From Phycisphaerae bacterium (GTDB lineage Bacteria; Planctomycetota; Phycisphaerae; Sedimentisphaerales; Anaerobacaceae): a stretch of DNA of 61,217 bases. Position numbers and translations under genes: made by a program. The notes under the pieces were generated by a model. The model had not been told where the DNA came from and searched no databases. It saw only the letters and a program-made list of their open reading frames with translations. Shown piece after piece: positions 24,768 to 33,707 of this stretch. The DNA is taken from the NCBI GenBank assembly GCA_030615025.1, contig JAUXAB010000016.1, positions 1 through 61,217 of the forward strand. Reading direction: 5' to 3'. Each line of letters begins with the position of its first letter. Position 1 is the stretch's first letter.

Positions 24768-26117
24768 ATGCAAAACAGAGCGAAAATATACACGGTCAGC
24801 CAGGTTAATTCGTTAATCAAAGAGATTCTCGAAAATAATCTGCCTTCGCGTTTGGCCATTACCGGTGAGATAACAAACTGGAGCATTGCCCGAAGCGGAC
24901 ATGCATATTTTGACCTCAAGGATGAAAACGCCCTGCTGCCCGCCGTTTGCTGGAAAAGCAAACTCGATAAGGTTAAATTCGAGCCGGAAAACGGACTGGC
25001 GGTAATTGCTAAAGGTTATATCGATGTCTACACTCCGCACGGCAAATACCAGTTCTACGCTGAGTCGATGATACCCGCCGGTGTAGGTGCCCTGCAATTG
25101 GCCTTTGAGCAAATGGTTAAACGGCTTGAAGCGCAGGGACTTTTTGACGAGGTGCATAAGAAGGCATTGCCGGCTTATCCGGAAAGAATCGGGATATTGA
25201 CCAGTGAATCCGGCGCAGCCGTGCACGATATAAAAGATAGTATTCACAACCGCTGGCCGCCTGCCAGATTGTTTCTTTATCCGGTGCCCGTCCAGGGAGA
25301 AGGGGCGGCGGAGAAAATCGCAGCGGCGCTTAGAGATGTAAACAGGCGCAACAAAGAGCTCAAACTCGACGTTCTGATTGTCGGCCGGGGCGGCGGGGCG
25401 CTGGAGGACCTGTGGGCTTTCAATGAAGAAGTCCTGGCCAGGGCGATTTTCGATTCCAGAATACCTGTCATAAGTGCGGTTGGTCACGAGGTTGACACCA
25501 CAATCGCTGATTTGGTTGCCGACGCCAGAGCATCGACACCGACAAAGGCCGGCGTTGTCGCAGTCCCGGATATGCAGGAAGTTTTGGCTCAATTACAGAG
25601 TTGCGAAAGCCGATTGCAAGGCCAAACAAGAGCAACGTTGAAACTCACGCAGCAGAATTTGGAGACTGTTTTGGCCAGCGCGGTATTTAGAAATCCGCTT
25701 TTGCTTGTTCACAACCGACAGCAGCACTTAGATGAGCTTGGCCTGAAGCTGTCAGATTCAATAAGACAGCTGCTGGTCGAGGCGCGGGCAAAGCTGCATG
25801 CTGCTTTGCAGCAGATTGTCAAGATCGAGCCCCATCGGCTTTTAGCAAGGAAAACGGTCGACTTAAATAATTTGAAAAATCGGACAAATGCAGCTATAAA
25901 AGCTATCACTAACAACAGCCGGATGCAGCTTACTGCAACAGCGAGCCGGTTGGCAGGTCTGAATCCAAAATCGGTTTTGCAGCGGGGATACAGCATTACC
26001 ACTAACAAAAAAACAGGACGTTTGGTAAGAAATTTAGAAGACATTCAAATTGGAGATTTGCTAAGTACCGAACTTGCAGACGAAAATTTCATTGAAAGCA
26101 AGGTCACAAAAAAGTAA
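24768..26117 (+). CDS. xseA: Exodeoxyribonuclease VII large subunit
   Basis: A 449-residue protein of normal family length. It has an N-terminal OB-fold (KIYTVSQVNSLIKEILE ... ARSGHAYFDLKDE), a central catalytic domain with the family motifs GILTSESGAAVHDI, IVGRGGGALEDLWAFNEE and ISAVGHEVDTTIADLVAD, and a long C-terminal helical region that ends LQRGYSITT. With XseB it degrades single-stranded DNA to oligonucleotides. The ATG at 24768 is preferred because the duplicate at 22314 starts at the same codon; an in-frame GTG nine bases upstream is possible. xseB follows after 135 bases of repeat-bearing spacer. Confidence 0.95.
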   Translation: MQNRAKIYTVSQVNSLIKEILENNLPSRLAITGEITNWSIARSGHAYFDLKDENALLPAVCWKSKLDKVKFEPENGLAVIAKGYIDVYTPHGKYQFYAESMIPAGVGALQLAFEQMVKRLEAQGLFDEVHKKALPAYPERIGILTSESGAAVHDIKDSIHNRWPPARLFLYPVPVQGEGAAEKIAAALRDVNRRNKELKLDVLIVGRGGGALEDLWAFNEEVLARAIFDSRIPVISAVGHEVDTTIADLVADARASTPTKAGVVAVPDMQEVLAQLQSCESRLQGQTRATLKLTQQNLETVLASAVFRNPLLLVHNRQQHLDELGLKLSDSIRQLLVEARAKLHAALQQIVKIEPHRLLARKTVDLNNLKNRTNAAIKAITNNSRMQLTATASRLAGLNPKSVLQRGYSITTNKKTGRLVRNLEDIQIGDLLSTELADENFIESKVTKK

Positions 26118-26158
26118 AAGTAAAGAATCAGCCACGAAGACACGAAGTCTTAGCTGTC

Positions 26159-26212
26159 ATTCCTGCGAAAGCAGGAATCCAGTTTTTACCTTGGTTCCCC
26201 GCCTTCGCGGGG
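26159..26212. repeat. Pair of CCYGC-GAAR-GCRGG hairpin repeats
   Basis: ATTCCTGC-GAAA-GCAGGAAT (26159-26178) and CCCCGC-CTTC-GCGGGG (26197-26212) lie between xseA and xseB. A third member, CCCTGC-GAAG-GCGGGG, lies at 54416-54431. Confidence 0.65.
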
Positions 26213-26252
26213 ACAAGCTTGGTGCCTTTGTGGCAAAAAAAAGGATAAAAGG

Positions 26253-26471
26253 ATGGCAAAAAGCAAGCAGAAAAACGATATTAGCAAATTGAGCTTTGAA
26301 GAGGCAATCAAGGAGCTTGGCAGCATTGTAGGCAAGATAGAGCAAGGCCAGATTCCTCTACAGGATAGTCTCAATCAGTATGAAAGAGGGACGGCTTTGG
26401 TTAAGCATTGCCAGAACATCTTACGCTCCGCCGAAAAACGCATTGAGAAGATAGCGGAGGAAAAGAATTAA
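26253..26471 (+). CDS. xseB: Exodeoxyribonuclease VII small subunit
   Basis: A 72-residue helical protein with the family pattern LSFEEAIKELGSIVGKIE and PLQDSLNQYERGTALVKHC. Several small subunits bind the large subunit of exonuclease VII and are needed for activity. AAAAGG lies directly before the ATG. It follows xseA on the same strand; the spacer carries two hairpin repeats but no clear terminator, so the pair probably shares a transcript. Confidence 0.92.
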   Translation: MAKSKQKNDISKLSFEEAIKELGSIVGKIEQGQIPLQDSLNQYERGTALVKHCQNILRSAEKRIEKIAEEKN

Positions 26472-26538
26472 CCACGAATTAATACGAATTGAAACAAATA
26501 AAAGAAAAAAAATAGAGCAAATTCGTGAAAATTCGTGG
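26471..26538. repeat. ACCACGAATT...AATTCGTGG palindromic element
   Basis: The left arm ACCACGAATTAATACGAATT and right arm ATTCGTGAAAATTCGTGG flank an A-rich core. The same element occurs at 53701-53772, and a right arm occurs at 14513-14530. It is followed by CTCAGCGGCCTCGGCGGT (26553-26570), the right arm of the second repeat type. Confidence 0.65.
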
Positions 26539-26580
26539 CAAAAATCAGCGAGCTCAGCGGCCTCGGCGGTAAAAATGCCA

Positions 26581-26666
26581 GCGAGCGTGGCGGAATTGGC
26601 AGACGCGCCAGGTTTAGGTCCTGGTGGGCTTTTTAGCCTGTGGAGGTTCGAATCCTCTCGCTCGCA
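26581..26666 (+). tRNA. tRNA-Leu (UAG anticodon)
   Basis: The acceptor stem GCGAGCG pairs with CGCTCGC with discriminator A. The anticodon stem CCAGG/CCTGG frames the loop TTTAGGT (anticodon TAG). A long variable arm (TGGGCTTTTTAGCCTG) is typical of class II tRNA-Leu. The T arm is GGAGG-TTCGAAT-CCTCT with one G-T pair. CCA is not encoded. Confidence 0.95.
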
Positions 26667-26705
26667 ATTTCTTACAAAAAAATGTGAATTAAGGAAGGGA
26701 GCACA

Positions 26706-27581
26706 ATGAGATGCAGTAAAGTTGGGGCGGTTATCTGCATATCGGTTATCCTGTTATGTAGTTCGTGTAGTTCAGTCCTTCTCAAAGAGGATTCTCAGCC
26801 AATTACCGCCATATTGGGAGCATTCAATAAAGAGGTGATGATGCTTGAGGAGCAGCTGACGGATAAACAGCAGCAGACAATTGAAGGAATGAGATTTGTA
26901 ACCGGCAAGTTGCACGGCAAATCTGTCGTCGTAGCGTGGACCGGCATAGGAAAAGTCAACGCCGCTATGACAACCACTTTGCTGATAGAGCACTTCAGGC
27001 CGGGCGAAGTAATCTTTTCCGGCATCGCGGGAAGCGTAAACCCGCAGCTTTCTCCAGGAGACATAGTCATAGCTGCGGAAACCGCTCATCACGATATGGG
27101 GATACTGAGGGCAGACGGCTTTTACAATAGAGGTGTCATAAATCCACTCGATGGCTGGCGAAATCCCGTTTATCTCCCCGCGGATAAGCGACTCTTGAAA
27201 TTGGCCGAACAAGCCGCCGACCAGGTCGTCCTTGAAACGATAAAGACAACCGTTGGAGAAAGAACCCCGAAGATTATAAAGGGCGTCGTCGTTACAGGGG
27301 ACGTCTTCGTCGCATCACCTGCCAAGTGTGCTGAGTTGCGCGAGAGGCTCAACGCCGATGCTGTGGAGATGGAAGGCGCAGCGATGGCCCAAATTTGCTA
27401 TCAACGCCGGATTCCGCATCTTGTCGTGCGCAGCATTAGCGACAAAGCCGATGAAACCGCCAGGGAAGACTCGATGATGTTTCAGGAAATGGCTGCAAAA
27501 AACTCCGCCACCCTGATTGCCAAGATAGCCGAGCTTTTATCCTCCCAGCTTCCCGTTGAAAAAAGTAGCAAGCGTCGGTAA
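26706..27581 (+). CDS. Exported MTA/SAH nucleosidase-like protein (predicted lipoprotein)
   Basis: A 291-residue protein. The first 32 residues are a signal peptide (RCSKVGAVICISVILLCSSC) with a Cys that could be lipidated. From residue 33 the phosphorylase-like fold of 5'-methylthioadenosine/S-adenosylhomocysteine nucleosidase begins: ITAILGAFNKEVMML, SGIAGSVNPQLSPGDIVIA, VEMEGAAMAQ (substrate-binding Met-Glu) and RSISDKAD with the catalytic Asp. The family normally works in the cytoplasm, cleaving adenine from MTA or SAH; the added export signal suggests action outside the inner membrane. A purine permease gene follows, which would suit uptake of the released base. Confidence 0.85.
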   Translation: MRCSKVGAVICISVILLCSSCSSVLLKEDSQPITAILGAFNKEVMMLEEQLTDKQQQTIEGMRFVTGKLHGKSVVVAWTGIGKVNAAMTTTLLIEHFRPGEVIFSGIAGSVNPQLSPGDIVIAAETAHHDMGILRADGFYNRGVINPLDGWRNPVYLPADKRLLKLAEQAADQVVLETIKTTVGERTPKIIKGVVVTGDVFVASPAKCAELRERLNADAVEMEGAAMAQICYQRRIPHLVVRSISDKADETAREDSMMFQEMAAKNSATLIAKIAELLSSQLPVEKSSKRR

Positions 27582-27690
27582 TCTAAACTTACAAGATGGT
27601 GCTTCAGAACATATAAGCACAGGGTATATCTTCGGCATCAGCGGGGACATCATGGCAAGAGGGTATGGAGAAAAAAGGTAAGGGGCTAAA

Positions 27691-29238
27691 ATGGTCAGTC
27701 AATTTTTTCAGCTCAAAGAAAGACAGACAAGCATCAAGATTGAGGTTGTGGCCGGCGCCACGACATTTCTTACGATGGCGTATATTATTTTCGTCAATCC
27801 AGCCGTTCTAAGTGAAGCAGGCATGGACCAAAAGGCCCTGATAGCGGTTACCTGCATGGTTACTGCCATTGCCACCCTTATAGTAGGGACATTCGCAAAT
27901 GCCCCGATAGCCATGGCACCGGGGATGGGACTTAACGCCTTTTTTGCCTATCTTGTCGGCTCAGGGAAAATGGATTGGCAGACCGCGCTGGGCGTCGTGT
28001 TTCTCTCCGGATTGTTCTTTTTGATACTAACTCTATTGGGCTTGAGAAAAAGAATTGTAGGGGCAATACCGGCGTCTCTTATTTCCGCTATTGCGGTCGG
28101 CATCGGGCTGTTTATTACCTTCATAGGACTGAAAAATCTCGGCATCGTTGTCAAAGATGAAAATACGTTTGTCTCGGCAGGACCGCTGACACTAACAGTT
28201 CTTATAGGTCTCTTTGGTCTGCTGGTAATGATTTTTTTCGAGATGAGGGGAATAAAGGGCTCGCTGTTGATTGGGATTGCCTTTTCGAGTGTTTTAGCTG
28301 TTGTTTTCGGATACGTAGATAAACCTGTTGCCATAGTCTCGGTACCGTCTTTACCTCACTTTGGGAACATCTCAGGCAGTATTATCGACGCGCTGGGCTC
28401 AAATGGACTACTTTGGGGGATGTGGACAATTTTGCTTCTGGCCACATTAGTGATGTTGGTCCTGGCGTTGCGGGATGTGGCAGGCTGGCGGTCAGCAACC
28501 GGTTTTCTTGTTCTATGTGTGATTATGGGAATCCTTGGGTACTATAAGACCGGGCCAATTGAATTATTGGCTCCACATTTCGGTTTAACTTTTAGTCTCG
28601 ATATTTTTGAAGCTTTGAAATGGAGCTTTTTCGCAACCATCTTTACTTTGATGTTCGTAGATATGTTCGACAGCATCGGGACACTTGTGGTCTGCTGTCA
28701 CCAGGCGAATATGGTTGATGAAAACAACAGAATAAAGGGGCTGGACAGGTTATTGGGAATCGACGCTATAGCAACTATGATAGGGGCTCTATTGGGGACA
28801 TCCACTACCACGGCGTATATTGAATCTGCGGCAGGCATTGAGCAGGGTGGACGAACGGGGTTAACTTCGATAGTTACGGGCGTTTTGTTCCTGCTGGCAT
28901 TATTGTTTGTGCCGATTGTGGGGATAGTTCCGGAATATGCAACGGCACCGGCACTTATTATGGTCGGGCTGTTTATGATGAAGGAAGTTAAGAAAATAGA
29001 TTTTACGAATTTAGAAGAAGCGTTTCCCGCGTTTATTATAATGGTAATGATTGCTTTGAGTTACAGTATCAGTACGGGACTGGCGTTTGGGTTTATCTCA
29101 TTTGCCCTTATCAAATTAGTTTCCGGCAAAACAAAAGACATTAAGCCGGCGATGTGGGGCATTGCGATTTTGTCCATACTGTTTTTGACACTGGACCGCC
29201 TGCCCAATATAATCACGTGGTTAAAGAATCTTACCTGA
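27691..29238 (+). CDS. NCS2-family purine permease (AzgA/PbuG-like)
   Basis: A 515-residue protein with about 12-14 membrane segments. The N terminus (IEVVAGATTFLTMAYIIFVNP), the motif NAPIAMAPGMGLNAFFAY and the late GALLGTSTTTAYIESAAGIEQGGRTG loop are characteristic of the AzgA subgroup, which imports adenine, guanine or hypoxanthine with protons. It is somewhat longer than typical members because of additional segments around residues 200-300. It lies 109 bases downstream of the exported MTA/SAH nucleosidase on the same strand. Confidence 0.9.
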   Translation: MVSQFFQLKERQTSIKIEVVAGATTFLTMAYIIFVNPAVLSEAGMDQKALIAVTCMVTAIATLIVGTFANAPIAMAPGMGLNAFFAYLVGSGKMDWQTALGVVFLSGLFFLILTLLGLRKRIVGAIPASLISAIAVGIGLFITFIGLKNLGIVVKDENTFVSAGPLTLTVLIGLFGLLVMIFFEMRGIKGSLLIGIAFSSVLAVVFGYVDKPVAIVSVPSLPHFGNISGSIIDALGSNGLLWGMWTILLLATLVMLVLALRDVAGWRSATGFLVLCVIMGILGYYKTGPIELLAPHFGLTFSLDIFEALKWSFFATIFTLMFVDMFDSIGTLVVCCHQANMVDENNRIKGLDRLLGIDAIATMIGALLGTSTTTAYIESAAGIEQGGRTGLTSIVTGVLFLLALLFVPIVGIVPEYATAPALIMVGLFMMKEVKKIDFTNLEEAFPAFIIMVMIALSYSISTGLAFGFISFALIKLVSGKTKDIKPAMWGIAILSILFLTLDRLPNIITWLKNLT

Positions 29239-29305
29239 CCTTGTGGCCGGGGCTAAGATTTCATCCTAATAACCCGGTTTTCCTGGTTAAATGGAAGGAG
29301 CATTC

Positions 29306-31225
29306 ATGGATAGAAGGCTGATAATAGCAAGTCCAGGAAGTTTCTTTGTTAGCCTCGCTTTACTGGCGTCAGGGATTATGGGCTGTGCTCACATGGACCA
29401 CGTGCGAGCATCCAGGGAAAAGCGTTACGAACCTACATGGGAGTCTCTGAACAAACACGCTGTCCCGGAATGGTTCAAGGATGCCAAGTTCGGCATCTAT
29501 ACCCACTGGGGGCCGGTTACTGTCGGTGCAGAAGATGGCCCGGGTGGTGTCCAGTGGTACGGACGCAACATGTATGTGCCAGATAGCCCGACCTTTGAGT
29601 ACCACCGCAAGCGTTTCGGAGACCAGCACAAGGTTGGCTACAAAGACATCGTTCCTTTGTTCAAAGCAGAGAAGTTCGATGCCCAAGAGTGGGCCGAGCT
29701 GTTCGCCGAGGCTGGTGCGAAGTTTGCCGGTCCCGTTGCTATCCATCACGACAACTTTGCAATGTGGGACTCGGCCCTGACCGAATGGGACAGCATGGAC
29801 AAAAGCCCCAGACGCGATTTCACCGCAGAGCTGGAGAAGGCCATTCGCAAACGCGGGATGAAGTTCATTGCAACCTTTCACCATGCCTTTGCCTGGCGGT
29901 ATTTTGAGCCCGCCCTTAAATTTGACGCTGCCGATGGCAAGTACGCCGGTCTCTACTGCCAGCCACGCGAGCCAGGCAGTCCACCCTCAAAGAAATATAT
30001 GGATAAGTGGCTGGGCATGGTTAACGAAGTAGTCGATAAGTACAAGCCCGACCTGACATGGTTCGACTTCGGCCTTAGCAGCGTAATAACACCAGAGTAT
30101 CAAAGGCGAATGTTCGCGGACTACTACAACTGGGCCGCAAAGCATGGACGCAAAGTCAGCGTGGCGCACAAACATCGTGATATTCATCAGCACACTGGCA
30201 TTCTCGACTTCGAACGCGGGCGTGAGGACCGTCTCACATCCTATCCCTGGCTGACAGATACCTCCGTCGGTCCATGGTTCCATCAGAAATCGTCGCGCTT
30301 CAAGACTGTTAATGAGCTCGTGGATGTCCTCGTGGACATCGTTTCCAAGAACGGCTGTATGCTGCTCAACGTTGGCCCGCAGGCTGACGGTGCCATCCCG
30401 GACCGGGGCAAGAAGATCCTGCGTGGCATTGGGGCGTGGCTGAAAGTTAACGGTGAAGCGATCTACGATACGCGCCCGTGGCAGACCTTCGGCGAAGGCC
30501 CCACCCTCAACACCGGCGGCGGTTTCAGCGAGAATAAAGACAAGCCATACACCTCACAGGATATCCGTTTCACACAGAGCAAAGACGGCAAAACGCTTTA
30601 CGTCATTACCTTGGGCTGGCCGGAACGAGAGATGACGATCCGTTCCATGAAAGTGGACGCCGCCAATACCAACGCCCGCGTTGAGCTGCTCGGCGGTGGC
30701 AAAGTGATATACAAAGTCAACACGCAAAAGCAGCCTATTATCCAACCACCCGCCAAACGGGTCGGCGAACACGCTTTCGTGTTCAAAATGACCGGCTTTA
30801 AAATATCTTTGCAAGACTCGGTGAGGTTTGAACAACCCGAAGCCGTCCGGCTCGAGCCTGACAAAGCGACCCTTCAAGCAAAACAGATTCGGACCCAGAC
30901 CAACGAAGGTCGACTCAACATCGGCTTCTGGGACAATCCGAATGAGCGCATCCATTGGCTCGTCAATATTGACAGGGCCGGCGTCTATGCAATGCGAGGT
31001 GAATTCTCTTCGGCATATGGCGCAAGCAGTTTGAAGTGGGAAGTTGCCGGCCAATCCAACGCAGCGAAGGTTTCAAAGACCAACAGCTGGTTCAAGCCCG
31101 TTTTCGTGGATTTAGGCTATGTGAAATTCGACCGAGCCGGCGTATATCAGCTCATTCTGCAGCCGGCTGATGTGAGCACATGGAAAGCGGTCAACGTCTA
31201 TCAGTTACAACTGGCTCCGAAGTAA
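29306..31225 (+). CDS. Alpha-L-fucosidase, GH29, predicted lipoprotein
   Basis: A 639-residue exported enzyme. A lipobox-like IMGC at about residue 26 follows the signal helix. The GH29 barrel starts at WFKDAKFGIYTHWGP, and the likely nucleophile is Asp254 in DLTWFDFGLSS. Conserved HHDNFAMWDS and LLNVGPQADG motifs are also present. A C-terminal beta-sandwich follows (from about 400), probably carbohydrate-binding. The enzyme releases L-fucose from fucosylated glycans at the cell surface. GGAAGGAG six bases before the ATG at 29306 fixes the start. The next two genes are sugar-related and closely spaced, making a small catabolic operon. Confidence 0.92.
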   Translation: MDRRLIIASPGSFFVSLALLASGIMGCAHMDHVRASREKRYEPTWESLNKHAVPEWFKDAKFGIYTHWGPVTVGAEDGPGGVQWYGRNMYVPDSPTFEYHRKRFGDQHKVGYKDIVPLFKAEKFDAQEWAELFAEAGAKFAGPVAIHHDNFAMWDSALTEWDSMDKSPRRDFTAELEKAIRKRGMKFIATFHHAFAWRYFEPALKFDAADGKYAGLYCQPREPGSPPSKKYMDKWLGMVNEVVDKYKPDLTWFDFGLSSVITPEYQRRMFADYYNWAAKHGRKVSVAHKHRDIHQHTGILDFERGREDRLTSYPWLTDTSVGPWFHQKSSRFKTVNELVDVLVDIVSKNGCMLLNVGPQADGAIPDRGKKILRGIGAWLKVNGEAIYDTRPWQTFGEGPTLNTGGGFSENKDKPYTSQDIRFTQSKDGKTLYVITLGWPEREMTIRSMKVDAANTNARVELLGGGKVIYKVNTQKQPIIQPPAKRVGEHAFVFKMTGFKISLQDSVRFEQPEAVRLEPDKATLQAKQIRTQTNEGRLNIGFWDNPNERIHWLVNIDRAGVYAMRGEFSSAYGASSLKWEVAGQSNAAKVSKTNSWFKPVFVDLGYVKFDRAGVYQLILQPADVSTWKAVNVYQLQLAPK

Positions 31226-31251
31226 TGTTATTGTTAATCAGGAGGATTGTT

Positions 31252-32250
31252 ATGGAAACATACAAAAGTATAACAACCATCTTTTTATTGGCCGTTGGTT
31301 TGCTTATCACAGCGATTCCTAACCCAGCCCTTGCGGAAAACTCTATACGAGTCACAACAGGTGAAGACACGGTTTCTGTTCATGCAGACCAGTGCCCTCT
31401 GCTGCACTATCGCTATAAGAACGCACCTTTCAAGCCGTACCTTCAGCAGTTATTCTCGCCGGCCGGCGTCAATATTTTACGTGATGCGCCTGCTGACCAC
31501 CTGCATCATCACGCGCTCATGTTCGCGGTCAACGTAGACGGCGTGAATTTCTGGGAGGAGAGCCAGGCCTCTGGCCGCCAGGCACACCAGTCCTTTACCA
31601 ATGTGACAACTGATGTGAAAACTGATGTGGAAAATGACAAACGCCGTGACATGCGTCAGGCAAGCTTCACCGAACACGTCGACTGGATTAATCCCAGCCG
31701 GGAGCTGTTACTCAAAGAGCGCCGCACAATCGAAGTCCGCCAGGGAACGGACCTGGGTGCCACGCTCTTGACCTGGCAGTCTAAGTTTGAACCGCCGGAT
31801 GGAAAAGAATCAACCACCATTACCGGCGCCCATTATCATGGCTTGGGAATGCGGTTTGTCAAATCGATGGATACAGGCGGCCGGTTCACAAACGCCGATG
31901 GCAAGCCGGGCACTGTCTTCCGGGGTGACGAACGGCTCCTGCGCTCTACCTGGTGCGCCTACACCGCCGATGCTAACGGAAAGCCCGTCACCGTTGCAAT
32001 GTTCGACCATCCGCAGAACCTGCGCCACCCGGCCACGTGGTTTACGATGACCAAACCATTCGCTTACCTCTCAGCTACGCTGAATCTGCACAAGGAGCCG
32101 CTGAAAGTAGTGTCAGGCAAACCACTGGTGTTGCGGTATGCTGTGGCCGTCTGGGACGGACGAGTCGAAGCCGACCGGATTAACCAGCTTTATAAACGGT
32201 GGACTGCCAAACAAATGTTGGCCGCTACCAACATCGGGTCTTTACGGTAA
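31252..32250 (+). CDS. PmoA-family (DUF6807) exported protein
   Basis: A 332-residue protein with a signal peptide (cleavage near NPALAENS). The body matches the so-called PmoA family of planctomycetes and Bacteroidetes: PYLQQLFSPAGVNILRDAPADHLHHHALMF, a later ITGAHYHGLGMRF, and FDHPQNLRHPATWF near the C terminus. The name 'methane oxygenase PmoA' is historical; the protein has no known monooxygenase role and typically clusters with Gfo/Idh/MocA oxidoreductases, as it does here. GGAGGA before the ATG at 31252 supports the start, 26 bases after the fucosidase stop. Function unknown, likely sugar-related. Confidence 0.8.
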   Translation: METYKSITTIFLLAVGLLITAIPNPALAENSIRVTTGEDTVSVHADQCPLLHYRYKNAPFKPYLQQLFSPAGVNILRDAPADHLHHHALMFAVNVDGVNFWEESQASGRQAHQSFTNVTTDVKTDVENDKRRDMRQASFTEHVDWINPSRELLLKERRTIEVRQGTDLGATLLTWQSKFEPPDGKESTTITGAHYHGLGMRFVKSMDTGGRFTNADGKPGTVFRGDERLLRSTWCAYTADANGKPVTVAMFDHPQNLRHPATWFTMTKPFAYLSATLNLHKEPLKVVSGKPLVLRYAVAVWDGRVEADRINQLYKRWTAKQMLAATNIGSLR

Positions 32251-32318
32251 GCAGATTCAACAAACGCTGATCCAATAATGACGATGGAAACCGAAATCAA
32301 GAAATTAGGGAGAAAGCT

Positions 32319-33623
32319 ATGTATGACAGGAAACGACAATTGTATAAAGAGAATACGCTAACTCGTCGACACTTCATTCGCAAGGCCGGCACCGCTGCTG
32401 CTGCGCTCACCGCTGTGGGGACAACTACACAGCACTTCACTGGTAACGTGCTCGGCGCTAACGACCGCATAGGTGTAGGTTTTATCGGCTGCGGAGGCCG
32501 AAGCCACGCTCACCTTCAGGCCCTACATTATCTAAAAACCCAAAAAGCTGCCAATATAGACATCGTCGCCGCCTGCGACGCCTATCGGCCCCGCCTGCAG
32601 AAGGTCGTAGACGGCTACAAGGCCAAAGGGTATATGGATCATCGCGAGCTGCTCGCTGACCCGAATGTCGATGTCGTCTGCATTGCTACGCCGGACCATC
32701 ACCACGGCTACCAGGCCATCGACGCTGTCCGCACCGGCAAGGACGTCTTCTGCGAAAAGCCCGTAACGCACTGGCGGCAGTTTGAGCTGACCAAGCGTCT
32801 GGCCGCGGAGGTGAAAAAGACTCACCAAGTCTTCCAGCTCGGCACGCAGGGAATGTCAGACCCCGCCTGGCACCAGATGAAGAAGCTGATTCAGGACGGC
32901 TTGATTGGCCAGCCGGTACACGCTGAGTGCGGCTATTTCCGCGTCGGCGACTGGGGCGAGCGAGGCATGCCCGTCGATAACGCCAACGCCAGGCCGGGTT
33001 CCGACCTGAACTGGAGGGCTTTTCTTGGCGATGCGCCTAAGCGTCCCTTCGACATCAGCCGCTTCTTTCGCTGGCGAATGTATGAGGACTACGCCGGCGG
33101 ACCTTCAACCGACCTCTTTCCCCATGTCCTGACTCTCGTAGTGCACATGCTGGGTGTCACTATGCCCACCAAGGTCGTGGCTACAGGCGGCAAGTTCCGC
33201 TACCAGGACCGTGAGGTACCCGATACATTCAACATGCTCATCGATTACCCCGAGAAAATCACCGTCGCCGTTCTGGGAACGCAGGCGAACGACTATCCAG
33301 CCACTGGAGTTCGCGGTTCGGGACAGCGCATACCCGTAATCCGCGGATGGGAAGGCACGCTTACAATAGAAAAGAACGAAATCGTCTTCATCCCTGCCCA
33401 CGGCTCCAAGAAAAAGCACCAGCGCTTCGCTATAAAAGGCGGCGAGGACTTTGTTGGATACTGGCAGAAATTCCTCGCCTGCTGTCGCTCGCGCAAGATT
33501 AATACGCTAAGTCCAATGGACCTGGCGTACCACGTCCAAACGGCCTTACAAATGGGTATGCTCGGCCTGCGCCAAGGCAAGGTCGCACAGTTCGACGCCA
33601 CCCGGGAAAAGATTCTCCTGTAG
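32319..33623 (+). CDS. Tat-exported Gfo/Idh/MocA-family oxidoreductase
   Basis: A 434-residue protein. A Tat signal (LTRRHFIRKAG followed by an Ala-rich stretch) precedes a Rossmann domain starting DRIGVGFIGCGGRSHAHLQ, the VVCIATPDHHH motif, and the family-defining FCEKPVTHWR (E-K-P). The C-terminal half is the substrate-binding alpha/beta domain. Such exported members carry NAD(P) through the Tat system and oxidise or epimerise sugars in the periplasm. AGGGAG precedes the ATG. It ends the GH29-PmoA-oxidoreductase group. The substrate is unknown. Confidence 0.88.
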   Translation: MYDRKRQLYKENTLTRRHFIRKAGTAAAALTAVGTTTQHFTGNVLGANDRIGVGFIGCGGRSHAHLQALHYLKTQKAANIDIVAACDAYRPRLQKVVDGYKAKGYMDHRELLADPNVDVVCIATPDHHHGYQAIDAVRTGKDVFCEKPVTHWRQFELTKRLAAEVKKTHQVFQLGTQGMSDPAWHQMKKLIQDGLIGQPVHAECGYFRVGDWGERGMPVDNANARPGSDLNWRAFLGDAPKRPFDISRFFRWRMYEDYAGGPSTDLFPHVLTLVVHMLGVTMPTKVVATGGKFRYQDREVPDTFNMLIDYPEKITVAVLGTQANDYPATGVRGSGQRIPVIRGWEGTLTIEKNEIVFIPAHGSKKKHQRFAIKGGEDFVGYWQKFLACCRSRKINTLSPMDLAYHVQTALQMGMLGLRQGKVAQFDATREKILL

Positions 33624-33707
33624 CAATATCTCAGACCACATTTGCTATTGTTTTGCTCTTGCAAGTAAGGTGAACAAGCTGATTTAGTAACAGTAGGAGA
33701 CAAAAAG

